Assembly: GCA_019636675.1 (NCBI GenBank)
Contig: JAHBXC010000001.1
Coordinates: 806,001 to 870,000 of the forward strand
DNA length: 64,000 nucleotides
DNA from: Phycisphaeraceae bacterium
GTDB taxonomy: Bacteria; Planctomycetota; Phycisphaerae; Phycisphaerales; UBA1924
Reading direction: 5' to 3'
Below are positions 24,325 to 36,103 of the stretch, one piece after another; the stretch's first letter is position 1; each line of letters opens with the position of its first letter. A program made the translations under genes and the position numbers. Below the pieces are notes generated by a model, which saw only the letters and a list, made by a program, of their open reading frames with translations, was not told the origin of the DNA and did not search any database.

Positions 24325-25776
24325 TCAATCCTTCTTTGCGCTGACCGTCACCGACACCCCCGTCGCGAGGGGCTGCTGTTCGGCCTTGCTCTCGATGTGC
24401 AGGCGCTTCGCGCGATGGCGCGACCAGTCGGTCACGCGCAGGTCGGGGGCGTCGCTTCCGGGGGCGTCGTCCTTGATCGAGAGGATGTCGTACACATTGT
24501 CGCGCTGCGCCGGCGTGAACCCCGCGTCGCGGATCAGGCGGCACAGCACCGTCTCGTCCAGGCAATACGTCGTGCCGGCGGACGAGACGACATTCTCTTC
24601 CATCATCACGCTGCCCATGTCGTTCGCGCCGAACGAGAGGGCCGTCTGCCCGATGTGCGGGCCCATCGTCACCCACGACGCGCCGATCGAGTAGACATTG
24701 TCGAGCACGAGGCGCGAGAGCGCCTGCGTGCGCAGGTATTCCGTCGCGCCCGCCATGCGCAGGCGACGACCGAACTCCGGGTGTGCTTTCGGGTCGCCGT
24801 CGCCGGTGAGGTTGGCGACGACATCGCCGGGGTAGGGCTGGCCCAGTTCGCCCTCGCGCTGGCCCCACTCTTTGAGCCGGCCCAGGGGCGTGTTCTCGCG
24901 CTGGAAGGGCCACGAGATGAACGCCTTGTAGTGCCCGCCCGGGCGCACGCGACCGTACTCGTCCTCCACGCCTGCGCCGAACTCGCGCTTCGCGCGGTCC
25001 TGCCACTGGCGCACGAGCAGCATGTGGTGCACGCGATCGGCGAGCCCGTCGATGTGCCCGAACATCATCGTCGCGCTGGTGAACATGCCCAGCGAGTGCG
25101 CGACATACATCACGGTCAGCCAACTCTCGGCGTCGCACTTGCCCAGCCCGATCTTGCGCCGGACGGGGTTCGAGAAGATCTCGCCCCCGCCCCCCGGCAG
25201 CGAATCGAGCCCGGCGTCCTTCAGACGCACCATGACCCAGCGGACCTTGTCCTCGAAAGTCGCGCCCGGGGGGTTGAAGAAGTGCACGAACTCGGTGAAC
25301 TCGGGGGGCGAGAACCCGTGGACATGGATGTGGGGGAAGCGCTCCTTGATCCCTCTCAGCAGTGTGAGGTACCAGTCGAGCGGCAGGTCGGGGTTCATCC
25401 CGCCCTGCATCAGGATCTGCGTCCCCCCGATCTCGGACAGCTCCGCGATCTTCGCGTACAGCGTCTCGTAGTCGAGCGTGTACGAGTCGTGGTCCTCGGC
25501 GTCGCGCCGGAACGCGCAGAAGGTGCACTTCGCGCTGCACACATTCGTGTAGTTGATGTTGCGATCGATCACGTAGGTCCGCAGGTGGTCCCCGTGCAGC
25601 GAGCGGCAGCGCGCGTCGGCCCAGCGCCCCAGCGTGAAGAGCGGCGCCGAACGCAGCAGGTCGAGCGATTGCTCGCCCGTCAGACGCGCCTCGCCCCTCG
25701 CGACGGCCGCGAGCAGCCCGGCGTCCAGGGCGTCAAGGTGCGGGAGTTCCTTCGGCGGGGAATAGGTCGCTGGCAT
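24325..25776 (-). CDS. mqnC: Cyclic dehypoxanthinyl futalosine synthase MqnC
   Basis: Radical SAM enzyme of the futalosine menaquinone pathway that cyclises dehypoxanthine futalosine. The cluster motif is NYTNVCSAKCTFCAF (CxxxCxxC, about residues 78-92). Typical MqnC segments follow: GGTQILMQGGMNPDLPLDWY, HGFSPPEF, GGGGEIFS, and near the end GASWVTMGPHIGQTAL and FGANDMGSVMMEENVV. MqnE, the related aminofutalosine synthase, has a different TNxC context. At 483 residues it is longer than usual (about 370-400), with an insertion around residues 290-340 (GVEDEYGRVRPGGHYKAF region onward). No clear Shine-Dalgarno; a TTG at 25800 is an alternative start. No other mqn gene is in the window. Confidence 0.87.
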   Translation of the reverse strand: MPATYSPPKELPHLDALDAGLLAAVARGEARLTGEQSLDLLRSAPLFTLGRWADARCRSLHGDHLRTYVIDRNINYTNVCSAKCTFCAFRRDAEDHDSYTLDYETLYAKIAELSEIGGTQILMQGGMNPDLPLDWYLTLLRGIKERFPHIHVHGFSPPEFTEFVHFFNPPGATFEDKVRWVMVRLKDAGLDSLPGGGGEIFSNPVRRKIGLGKCDAESWLTVMYVAHSLGMFTSATMMFGHIDGLADRVHHMLLVRQWQDRAKREFGAGVEDEYGRVRPGGHYKAFISWPFQRENTPLGRLKEWGQREGELGQPYPGDVVANLTGDGDPKAHPEFGRRLRMAGATEYLRTQALSRLVLDNVYSIGASWVTMGPHIGQTALSFGANDMGSVMMEENVVSSAGTTYCLDETVLCRLIRDAGFTPAQRDNVYDILSIKDDAPGSDAPDLRVTDWSRHRAKRLHIESKAEQQPLATGVSVTVSAKKD

Positions 25777-25903
25777 CGCACCAGAGTGTACGACGCCCAA
25801 GGGCGTTTGGAGTCGCGCCGCGAGACATCAGGAGCGCGCAGGACCGGTTCATCCGCACGCCCATGTCCCGTAACCACGCCCCCCCACTCTCCCCTTCTCT
25901 TGT

Positions 25904-25933
25904 CTCTGCGACCCCTGCGCCCTCTGCGGTGAA
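25904..25933 (-). repeat. 30-base TTCACCGC-type repeat, copy 1
   Basis: On the minus strand the 30 bases begin TTCACCGCAGAGGGCGCAGG. They match 58450-58479 (TTCACCGCGGAGGACGCGGA and on) with mostly G/A differences. A periodic CGCRGAG unit is evident. Such TTCACCGC(G/A)GAG-type intergenic repeats occur widely in GC-rich genomes. Confidence 0.75.
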
Positions 25934-25946
25934 CTCGCTCTCCGGC

Positions 25947-25989
25947 AAAAAAGAATGACCCCCGAGCGGTGGTGGGCTCCGCTCGGGGG
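25947..25989 (-). terminator. Intrinsic terminator downstream of nrdJ
   Basis: On the minus strand an 11-bp stem (CCCCCGAGCGG / CCGCTCGGGGG, 9-base loop) is followed by TCATTCTTTTTT. Nearest upstream gene on that strand is nrdJ, whose stop is about 370 bases away. Confidence 0.8.
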
Positions 25990-26362
25990 CCGGGCGTTGG
26001 AGTGCAGGCCTCATTGCCGCGTTGCACGGCGGGCCCGCTCTCCTTGGGTGGGATCCAGGATGTCGCCGGCGTTCCGGCATTCGTTCAAAACCGAGGAGGC
26101 GCCACACGGCCTGCCGTTCTCTTCGAGCGCCCGGACACTTCCGTGGCCCCCGTGGGCCGGTCCGGGAGGTCATCCACGCCGGGCGAGGTCCATGCGACCC
26201 GGCGTGGGACGGGGCTCCTTCCACTCGCCAACCGATTCACTCGACTGTTCCCGCAACGCGGGCGCCTCCTCGATCGATTTCCTCGGAGAGCCGCCGAGGA
26301 TCGGTTCGCGGCAGGAGCCGGCCCGTCGGAGCGTCGGGCCGCCACCTCCGCACAGAAGACGC

Positions 26363-29923
<3,561 letters not shown>

Positions 29924-29981
29924 GACGATGCCACAGACTGCAGGAAGGGAAAGCAAAAGACTCGAACGCTGAATGCCGAAA

Positions 29982-30170
29982 CTACGATGCCATGTCTTGC
30001 GGATTACTCAGCGGCCCGGACGGCTTTGGAGCTGGCTTGGCCGGCTTGACCCCGCGCGTTTGCCCATGACTCGGGGCCGAGGGCTGGCTTGGCTTCGACG
30101 GCCCCTTGAATCCGTCGCTCTTCTGGCCCTTGCCCTGATTGTTCGACCACGAATTTGGCTGCTTGCTCAT
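29982..30170 (-). CDS. Overlapping small low-complexity protein
   Basis: 62 codons in a different frame inside the 3' end of the DUF6338 gene, beginning MSKQPNSWSNNQGKGQKSDG. GAGGA is about 5 bases before its ATG at 30170. The protein is rich in Lys, Pro, Ser, Gln and Gly with the core GFKGPSKPSQPSAPSHG; it looks disordered. I have a recollection that short proteins of similar composition accompany DUF6338 genes, which would make this a real overlapping pair, but that needs a search. The overlap is 167 bases, unusually long for bacteria. The competing reading is that only the larger frame is translated. Confidence 0.5.
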   Translation of the reverse strand: MSKQPNSWSNNQGKGQKSDGFKGPSKPSQPSAPSHGQTRGVKPAKPAPKPSGPLSNPQDMAS

Positions 30171-30810
30171 AATTTTCCTCAAGCTCTGGAATCTCGTAGA
30201 ACCGCACGATCTTGACGCCAGTGCAATCGAGCCAGATTCCGGAATTCCCTCGTTCTTTTACGAGTCTTCCGGAGGCATCCTTGCAATATGATTCTTCGAA
30301 GTAAATGTCGCGACAGGCCGGATCACACGGGACATGCGACTTTACGCCATAAATTACAAACCGCTCTTCACCCGTATTGAAAGTAAGCCTGATCAAGCAC
30401 CCACGGTTCCGCAGGAACGCCTTTTCCCAAGCCGATCGAAGAGGGTCGTTAGTAGATACGCCGGCCCACGAAAGCAACAGCCCCAGCAAACTGAACCGCT
30501 GAATCAAGCCTGTCGCAACGCCGCCGACGATCGCCAGTGGCAACCACATGACCCCCTGGCGAAACAGCTGGTATTGATATGCCGAGGCGGAAACTGTACC
30601 CTCGCCAGCAATGTGCTCGATGCCAGCGGTTCCAAGCCATGCTGCGTAGAACAACAAAGAATAAAGTGCATATCGAAAAACTTTATCACTTGTTGTCAAT
30701 GAAGGACTGGGCAGAACCACCCGTTCGGACGCCAGCCAAAGATATCCGGGCGCTAGCAGCGCGAAGCCCAGAGGAACAAAGGCGGTGATGTCGAGCGGAG
30801 AAAATTCCAC
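30004..30810 (-). CDS. DUF6338-family membrane protein
   Basis: 268 residues. Two to three N-terminal membrane segments (ITAFVPLGFALLAPGYLWLA, FRYALYSLLFYAAWLG, and MWLPLAIVGGVATGLIQRF) are followed by a soluble domain with WEKAFLRNRGCLIRLTFNTG, FVIYGVKSHVP and DIYFEESYCKD. The TxWxxxF / L..G....G..S / RDIYLE pattern is what I associate with DUF6338, whose function is unknown. The C-terminal 55 residues overlap the 62-codon gene in another frame. Base composition from about 30170 to 31050 is visibly AT-richer than the flanks, suggesting acquisition. Neighbour 30816-31019 is only 5 bases upstream. Confidence 0.72.
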   Translation of the reverse strand: MEFSPLDITAFVPLGFALLAPGYLWLASERVVLPSPSLTTSDKVFRYALYSLLFYAAWLGTAGIEHIAGEGTVSASAYQYQLFRQGVMWLPLAIVGGVATGLIQRFSLLGLLLSWAGVSTNDPLRSAWEKAFLRNRGCLIRLTFNTGEERFVIYGVKSHVPCDPACRDIYFEESYCKDASGRLVKERGNSGIWLDCTGVKIVRFYEIPELEENYEQAAKFVVEQSGQGPEERRIQGAVEAKPALGPESWANARGQAGQASSKAVRAAE

Positions 30811-30815
30811 AAGGG

Positions 30816-31019
30816 CTACTTTCTGGATCCGTATGGCGACTGATTTGTGGGCTTAAGCGAGATTTTTTCTCGCGATGCTTTCTGCTGAACAGCGCTCTCG
30901 GTGCGGCCCAACGCTAAGCCTATGACGCGCGTTGGAGTATTACCTTTCGCCAGACTTGCTAGCTGGCGAACATCACTGGGCGTCCACGATTTCGCACTAT
31001 TTCTCTTAGACTTGGCCAT
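30816..31019 (-). CDS. Small Myb/SANT-like or HTH protein
   Basis: 67 residues: MAKSKRNSAKSWTPSDVRQL opens it, followed by ASLAKGNTPTRVIGLALGRT and ending LKPTNQSPYGSRK. The W-T-P-x-D-V-x-x-L then RVIGLxLGRTExAVxxKA layout is a helix-turn-helix-like module typical of a widespread small protein family of unknown role; DNA binding is likely but inferred. Only a weak Shine-Dalgarno (GGGA) precedes the ATG at 31019. It is the first gene of the AT-richer patch and is read toward the DUF6338 gene. Confidence 0.75.
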   Translation of the reverse strand: MAKSKRNSAKSWTPSDVRQLASLAKGNTPTRVIGLALGRTESAVQQKASREKISLKPTNQSPYGSRK

Positions 31020-31044
31020 TCTCAGATTCCCATATAGACATGAA

Positions 31045-31638
31045 TCAATCAACTCGCGGCAGCGTCAGCCCCGCCTGATCCTGGTACTTCCCGCCCTTAT
31101 CCGCGTACGACACGGCGCACACGCGATCACCCTTGAAGAAGATGAACTGGGCGATGCCCTCGTTGGCGTAGACCTTGGCGGGGAGGGGCGTGGTGTTGGA
31201 GATCTCGATGGTCACCTTCCCGCGCCACTCGGGCTCGAGGGGGGTGACATTCACGATGAGGCCGCAGCGGGCGTAGGTGGACTTGCCGACGCAGACGACG
31301 AGGACATCGCGCGGGACGGTGATGGTCTCGACGGTCTCGCAGAGCGCGAAGGAGTTTGGGGGGATGACGACGCCGCCCTCGGGGCCCCAGCCGGGCTTGT
31401 TGGCGTTGACGGAGGCGTCGACCTCGACGAACAGGTCGTCGGTGAACTTCTTGGGGTCGACGATGGTCACTTCGCCCGAGCGCGGCGTGGGGGTGAAGAT
31501 CTTGAAGCGCGAGCCGACGCGCACGTCGTAGCCATAGGAGGAGACGCCCCAGGAGATTCGTCCCGGGCGCTTCTTGTTGTCCTCGAAGGGCTCGATGCCG
31601 ACGAGTTCGCGGATCTGGGTGTCGCAGAGCACGCCCAT
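31045..31638 (-). CDS. dcd: dCTP deaminase
   Basis: 197 residues; deaminates dCTP to dUTP for dTTP synthesis. Typical features: [13 protein letters not shown] start, the [14 protein letters not shown] motif, [36 protein letters not shown] with the catalytic glutamate in EPEW, and the C-terminal [19 protein letters not shown]. The ATG at 31638 has GGAG about 10 bases upstream; a long in-frame extension to 32163 is rejected as untranslated leader because it carries no family sequence. Whether it is mono- or bifunctional (dCTP deaminase/dUTPase) cannot be read. Confidence 0.95.
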   Translation of the reverse strand: MGVLCDTQIRELVGIEPFEDNKKRPGRISWGVSSYGYDVRVGSRFKIFTPTPRSGEVTIVDPKKFTDDLFVEVDASVNANKPGWGPEGGVVIPPNSFALCETVETITVPRDVLVVCVGKSTYARCGLIVNVTPLEPEWRGKVTIEISNTTPLPAKVYANEGIAQFIFFKGDRVCAVSYADKGGKYQDQAGLTLPRVD

Positions 31639-32536
31639 GGTGGTCTCTCTCCGAGCGGTGGTGTTCGTCGCGGCGATCATGGGTGCGACGGTCATGGTGC
31701 TCGGCCTGTTCTCGCTGTCGCCGCGACGGGGCGGCGTGATGGGTGAAGGGGGCGGGATCGCGAGCGGTCGGGGCGCGCGCCACGGCCGTGGTTGGTGGTC
31801 TGGAGTGGTGGTGGCCGGCCCGTGGGGAGGAACGCACGCGCGGGACGGCGGATCGGAGGAAGCGGCTCGCGGGTCGTGGGCGATCCGCGAGGGCTGGCCT
31901 GTCGTCCCCGCCGCGGAGGGGATGGGAGATGGGTGGGAGAGAGACGCGGCGGGGGCGGCTTCGATGCGGGGCTTCCATACCCCAAACATCGCGGCCTGTG
32001 AGTTGTGCTGGCTTCCGTGCGGACTGGCGACGCCCGGGGTGAACCGGGCGTGTGTTTCGATCAAGTCGTCGGAGCGGGCGGAACCCGGTCCGGAGACTGC
32101 CTCCCTCTCAACGACGCCGATAGTACCACAACCGCTGGTGGTCGCAAGGGGGTTTTGACACAAACTGTTGGGGAAAAGTGGTGAAGAAGGTGTCGGCAGC
32201 CGATAAGTCCCGGGTTTGCTGGCGCTTGCGCCCCGGAAATTTCTCGTGGCGACGCTCCGAACGCCATGGATTGGGGCCGCGGCGCGTCAGCGGAGGGGGA
32301 ACCCCAAGCGATAGTGGTGCGTAGCGGGTGGCACGCGACGGATTTTCGTGTCCGGAGAGGGTTTGCGCGTCGGGGCGGGCTGGCGCAACCTGTCGGTTGG
32401 TGTGGACAGCGTGGCGAGCGGGCGGATCGGTCGAGAGGCCATTTCCGCGCTGCTACGCTGGGTGCGTGCGGGGCCTTACGGGGGTGTCGACGCCCCCCTT
32501 CGCTTTCCTGCCGACGGATCGGACCGCCCCTTGGAG
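31639..32536. other. Intergenic region between dcd and the helicase gene
   Basis: About 900 GC-rich bases with no convincing gene on either strand. It holds the dcd promoter (32121-32148, minus strand) and so a predicted dcd leader of about 470 bases, with a perfect 8-bp hairpin ACGCCCGG / CCGGGCGT near 32031-32052. On the plus side a -10-like GCTACGCT (32452-32459) lies 78 bases before the helicase start. Confidence 0.55.
32121..32148 (-). promoter_or_regulatory. Sigma-70-like promoter for dcd
   Basis: On the minus strand TTGCGA, a 16-base spacer and TACTAT preceded by GG (extended -10). It is the best promoter match in the region and points at dcd, whose start is about 480 bases downstream. 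Confidence 0.55.
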
Positions 32537-34867
32537 ATGGAACTCCCCGCTTTGGACCACGACCCTGCCGCTGACGCGCTCCTGGAAGGGCTGACCGAGC
32601 CCCAGCGCCGGGCGGTCGAGCACACCGAGGGCCCGCTGCTGATCATCGCGGGCCCGGGGTCGGGCAAGACGCGCGTGATCACGCGCCGGATCGCGCACCT
32701 GATCCGCATGGGCATCCCGCCCTGGCAGATCATGGCGCTGACCTTCACGAACAAGGCGGCGGGCGAGATGCGCGAGCGCGCGCTCCACCTGCTGGGCGAC
32801 GACGAGCGCTTCTCGCGCGGGCTGACGGTGACGACCTTCCACTCGCTGTGCGCTCGCCTGCTGCGCCGCTACGCCGACGAGGCGCAACTGCCCGGGATCA
32901 CCGGGACCTATTCGATCTACGACTCGGGCGATCAGCAGTCGCTGATGAAGCGCGTGATCGCGGCGGCGGGCCTGAGCACGACGAACTGGCCCCCGGGCGC
33001 GGTGCTGAACAGGATCAGCGACGCGAAGAACAAACTGCAGGACGCGGCGGCGTTCGCCAAGGGCGCGCACGACTTCCACGCGCGCACGATCGCGAAGCTC
33101 TACGAGGGCTACGAGAAGGCGCTGCGTGCCGCCAACGCGGTGGACTTCGACGACCTGCTCATGCTGACGGTCAAGACGCTGAGCACGCGCCCGCGCATCG
33201 CGAGCGAGGTGCGCGAGCGCTGGCAGTACATCATGGTCGACGAGTACCAGGACACCAACCACGCGCAGTTCACGCTGGCGACGCTGATCGCCAAACGCGA
33301 GGACGGCAGCACGCCCAACATCTGCGTGGTGGGCGACCCGGACCAGTCGATCTATGGCTGGCGAGGGGCGGACATCGCGAACATCCTCGAGTTCGAGCAG
33401 CAGTTCCCGGGGTGCGAGGTGATCTCGCTGGGGCAGAACTTCCGCAGCACGCCCACGATCCTGCGCGTGGCGGATGTGCTCATCAAGCACAACACGGTGC
33501 GCAAGGACAAGGACCTGTTCACCGATCGCAAGGGCGGGCACAAGCCCGAGGTGGTCATGTGCCGCGACGAGCACCACGAGTCGGCGCTGGTGGTGGACTG
33601 GTTCAAGAGCGCGCGCGAGAGCACCGAGGGGACCCCCGGTTCGGGCGCGCCGATCGAGTGGAAGGACTGCGCAGTCTTCTATCGCACCAACGCGCTGTCG
33701 CGCGTGATGGAGGACGCGTTCCGGGGGGCGGGCGTGCCCTATGTGATCGCTCGCGGAACCGCGTTCTACGAGCGCGAAGAGGTGAAGGACGCGCTGGCGT
33801 ACCTGCGCCTGCTCGCGAACCCCAGCGACGATGTTTCGCTGCTGCGCATCGTGAACAAGCCGACGCGCGGCATCGGCGCGACCTCGCTGGCGCGCGTGCA
33901 GTTGCTCGCGGAGGAGCGCGGCGTGCCCATGCTGCGCGCGCTCGCGATGACCGAGGGCCTCGAGGGCGTGTCGGCCCGCGCGTCCAACGCGATGCGCGAG
34001 TTCGTGACGATGGTCGAGAACTGGAGCGGGCAGGGCTCGTTCCTGGGCGCCGAGGTCAGCGGGTCGCTCTCGGAACTGGCGGCGAGGGTGCTGAAGGAGA
34101 GCGGGCTCGAGGAGCACTACGCGAAGAAGTCCGGCGAGACCGAGGAGCAGCGCGAGGAGCGTGCGGCGAACCTGGCGGAACTGGTGTCGTCGGCGCGCGA
34201 GTTCGAGTTGGAGTACGACCCCGGGGCCGACGCCGCCGCGGCGCCGACGGAGACGCAGTCGCCCCCCCTGCTCACCATGCTGCGCGGGTATCTGGAGTCG
34301 GTGTCGCTGGTCGCCGACGCCGACAAGGTGGACCCGGCGCGAGGGGCGGTCACGCTGATGACGCTGCACGCCGCGAAGGGGCTGGAGTTCCGGGCCGTTG
34401 CGATGATCGGGCTGGAGGAGGGCCTGCTCCCCCACTCGCGCGCGAGAGAGAGCGCGTCGGAACTGGAGGAGGAGCGCCGTCTGGCGTTCGTGGGCGTGAC
34501 CCGCGCGATGGAGCGCCTGCTGATCACCAGCGCCAAGTATCGCACGGTGCGAGGGATGCGCGACCGGACCGTCCCCAGCCAGTTCCTGCGCGAGTTGCCC
34601 GAAGACGGCGTGGTGTTCTCGGACCAGGCCGACACGCTGGGCCACGAGGACGCCGACGACTTCGGCGAGCGCGTCGCGAAGACCTGGGGCGAGCCCAAGA
34701 TGAACGCCCAGTTCCCGACCGGGTGCATGGTGCGTCATCCGCGCTTCGGCGTGGGGAAGGTGGTCGCCGTGACGGGCGGGATGGACGCGAAGGCGACGGT
34801 CGCGTTCCGGGATGTCGGGACCAAGACGCTGGTGCTTCGCTACGCGAACCTGCACCGGGTGGACTGA
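32537..34867 (+). CDS. pcrA: UvrD/PcrA-type ATP-dependent DNA helicase
   Basis: 776 residues, superfamily 1A 3'-5' helicase for repair and replication-fork processing. Motifs in order: LTEPQRRAVEHTEGPLL (Q motif), AGPGSGKTRVI (Walker A, about 38-48), ALTFTNKAAGEMR (Ia), VDEYQDTN (Walker B), GDPDQSIYGWRGAD (III), LGQNFRST (IV), TLHAAKGLEFRAV (V), and FVGVTRAMERLLI (VI). The C terminus VRHPRFGVGKVVAV...LRYANLHRVD is the Tudor-like tail typical of PcrA. The ATG at 32537 fits the usual start; no spaced Shine-Dalgarno is visible. Confidence 0.95.
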   Translation: MELPALDHDPAADALLEGLTEPQRRAVEHTEGPLLIIAGPGSGKTRVITRRIAHLIRMGIPPWQIMALTFTNKAAGEMRERALHLLGDDERFSRGLTVTTFHSLCARLLRRYADEAQLPGITGTYSIYDSGDQQSLMKRVIAAAGLSTTNWPPGAVLNRISDAKNKLQDAAAFAKGAHDFHARTIAKLYEGYEKALRAANAVDFDDLLMLTVKTLSTRPRIASEVRERWQYIMVDEYQDTNHAQFTLATLIAKREDGSTPNICVVGDPDQSIYGWRGADIANILEFEQQFPGCEVISLGQNFRSTPTILRVADVLIKHNTVRKDKDLFTDRKGGHKPEVVMCRDEHHESALVVDWFKSARESTEGTPGSGAPIEWKDCAVFYRTNALSRVMEDAFRGAGVPYVIARGTAFYEREEVKDALAYLRLLANPSDDVSLLRIVNKPTRGIGATSLARVQLLAEERGVPMLRALAMTEGLEGVSARASNAMREFVTMVENWSGQGSFLGAEVSGSLSELAARVLKESGLEEHYAKKSGETEEQREERAANLAELVSSAREFELEYDPGADAAAAPTETQSPPLLTMLRGYLESVSLVADADKVDPARGAVTLMTLHAAKGLEFRAVAMIGLEEGLLPHSRARESASELEEERRLAFVGVTRAMERLLITSAKYRTVRGMRDRTVPSQFLRELPEDGVVFSDQADTLGHEDADDFGERVAKTWGEPKMNAQFPTGCMVRHPRFGVGKVVAVTGGMDAKATVAFRDVGTKTLVLRYANLHRVD

Positions 34868-35001
34868 GCGGGCGGCGGAAGGGCTCTCCTGGGGCGAGGT
34901 TCTGAATCAGGGGTGTGTTCGGGAGGCGTGGCGTGGTCGGTGGCGCCGACCCGGGCGTGCGAAATTCCCGTGAACGCGGGATTTTCGCTGGCGTCCCCCG
35001 G

Positions 35002-35029
35002 GCCGATCAGGTACACTCTCGTCGCACAG
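35002..35029 (+). promoter_or_regulatory. Duplicated promoter element, copy 1
   Basis: Begins GCCGATCAGGTACACTCTCG and continues to GCACAG. It matches 36018-36045 at 24 of 28 positions and lies 53 bases before the start of the first tandem secreted-protein gene. It contains -10-like TACACT; 17 bases upstream is TGGCGT, matched by TGGCTT in copy 2. Confidence 0.65.
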
Positions 35030-35081
35030 ACGCGTCCGGCCGTAGGCACATCGGCGGCGCGTAGAGAGAGGAGTCAGAAGA

Positions 35082-35786
35082 ATGAGTACCTGTCTGCGCG
35101 CACTTTCCTGCGCTGGCCTGCTTGCCGCGAGCGCTGGCGCTCATGCCGCGATCACGGTCTCGTTCGCCGCCGGGTCGGCGAACATCGAGCGGTTCTTTGA
35201 GATCCGCAACACCTCCCCGGCGACCTCGGGGATCAGCGAAGGGCTGATCGTCCAGACCGTCGAGGGCGTGTCGGTCGACCTCCTCGTGACCAACGGCGCC
35301 GGCCTGGGCCTCTCGAGCGGGCGCGTCGGCTTCGAGGCCGAGTTCCTGATCGATGTCAGCCCGGCGACCAACGGCGGCGGCGGCGTCTTCGGGCTGATCG
35401 GCCCGATGTTGGGCGGCTTCCGCTTCTACGACCTCGACAACTACGAGGACACCATCCTCGGCGGGTTCATCGAGGACGGCGTGGGCGTGATCGTCGGGGT
35501 TTCGCTTCCCGGGCCTCCGGGCGGCGGGCCGACCTTCCTGTCCGGCTCGCTGCTGGGCCCGCTGACGTACTACAGCACGCAGGATTTCATCCCCATCGCC
35601 GGCTTCGACGCCTTCCTGGGCGATTCGGCGTTCACGCTGACGAACTTCCTCGAAGCGTTCGAAGAGGGCAACGACACGGTCGCGTTCGCGTCGGGCTCGT
35701 TCTCCGGCTCGTTCATCCCCTCGACCGGCACCGGCGTGCTCTCGGCGCTCGCGCTGGGCGTGTGCGCCACTCGTCGTCGTCGCTGA
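35082..35786 (+). CDS. Secreted protein with PEP-CTERM-like tail, tandem paralog 1
   Basis: 234 residues. A signal peptide (LSCAGLLAASAGAHAA) is followed by ITVSFAAGSANIERFFEI, a beta-rich body, and a conserved C-terminal block GSFSGSFIPSTGTGVLSALA ending with a hydrophobic stretch and RRRR. The tail fits exosortase-type sorting, though Pro-Glu-Pro is replaced by PSTGTG. It is paralogous to the next gene along its whole length (shared VGFEAEFL, GSLLGP, YST, GDSAFTxTNF). Function of the body is unknown. GAGGAG is about 9 bases before the ATG; its own promoter and terminator flank it. Confidence 0.78.
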   Translation: MSTCLRALSCAGLLAASAGAHAAITVSFAAGSANIERFFEIRNTSPATSGISEGLIVQTVEGVSVDLLVTNGAGLGLSSGRVGFEAEFLIDVSPATNGGGGVFGLIGPMLGGFRFYDLDNYEDTILGGFIEDGVGVIVGVSLPGPPGGGPTFLSGSLLGPLTYYSTQDFIPIAGFDAFLGDSAFTLTNFLEAFEEGNDTVAFASGSFSGSFIPSTGTGVLSALALGVCATRRRR

Positions 35787-35814
35787 GCGACCGCGAACAC
35801 CACTCGAACTTACT

Positions 35815-35851
35815 CGCCCGCGCGTCGATCCCGACGCGCGGGCGTTTTTTT
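35815..35851 (+). terminator. Intrinsic terminator of tandem paralog 1
   Basis: CGCCCGCGCGTCG-ATCC-CGACGCGCGGGCG, a perfect 13-bp stem, followed by seven T residues. Confidence 0.95.
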
Positions 35852-36017
35852 CCGGAGATCTGGGAGGGTTGTGCGGCGCAGCGCGCAGATCTTCATCTGC
35901 GCTGCGCAAGGCGCAACGCGTGAACACGCATCGCGTTAGCGCATCGCGTGCGCGACATCGATGACGAACAGAGCGTGAGAAAGCTAAAATAGGGGGGTTT
36001 TCTCTGGCTTCGCGCGC

Positions 36018-36045
36018 GCCGATCAGGTAGTCTGTCGGCGCACAG
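36018..36045 (+). promoter_or_regulatory. Duplicated promoter element, copy 2
   Basis: Begins GCCGATCAGGTAGTCTGTCG and continues to GCACAG; 24 of 28 positions match 35002-35029. It lies 59 bases before the start of tandem paralog 2. The -10-like TAGTCT replaces TACACT of copy 1, with TGGCTT 17 bases upstream. Confidence 0.65.
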
Positions 36046-36103
36046 GAGTGTCGGCGACAGCACAGGCGCCGACGAGAGCACATCCACAGAGGAGTTAGAG
36101 ATC

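Larger units (their letters stand above)
25777..26362. other. Intergenic region downstream of nrdJ
   Basis: 586 bases without a convincing gene. From left to right: a 30-base dispersed repeat (25904-25933), the nrdJ terminator (25947-25989), then about 370 GC-rich bases that would be the nrdJ 3' untranslated region. That part contains a perfect 9-bp hairpin (CACGCCGGG / CCCGGCGTG, about 26175-26207) and other short inverted repeats, but no match to an RNA family that I recognise. Confidence 0.6.
35787..36103. other. Intergenic region between the tandem secreted-protein genes
   Basis: 317 bases: the terminator of paralog 1, then a bulged hairpin at 35876-35907 (8 + 5 base pairs, loop CTTC, arms around CGCAGAT / ATCTGCG), then the duplicated promoter element of paralog 2 (36018-36045). 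No gene. Confidence 0.7.

Noticed and set aside
29924..29981. Cobalamin riboswitch before nrdJ
   Set aside because: The short upstream gap to the next gene is too small and lacks a B12-box sequence.
31637..32158. Plus-strand gene overlapping the dcd start divergently
   Set aside because: The frame lacks a Shine-Dalgarno and shows no recognisable domain; the first helix-like stretch is fortuitous.
31045..32163. Long N-terminal extension of dcd
   Set aside because: Family sequence and Shine-Dalgarno begin at 31638; upstream codons are low-complexity and carry no motif.
32195..32202. GCCGATAA on the plus strand as a flagellar promoter
   Set aside because: No -35 TAAA, and the downstream gene is a repair helicase, not a motility gene.
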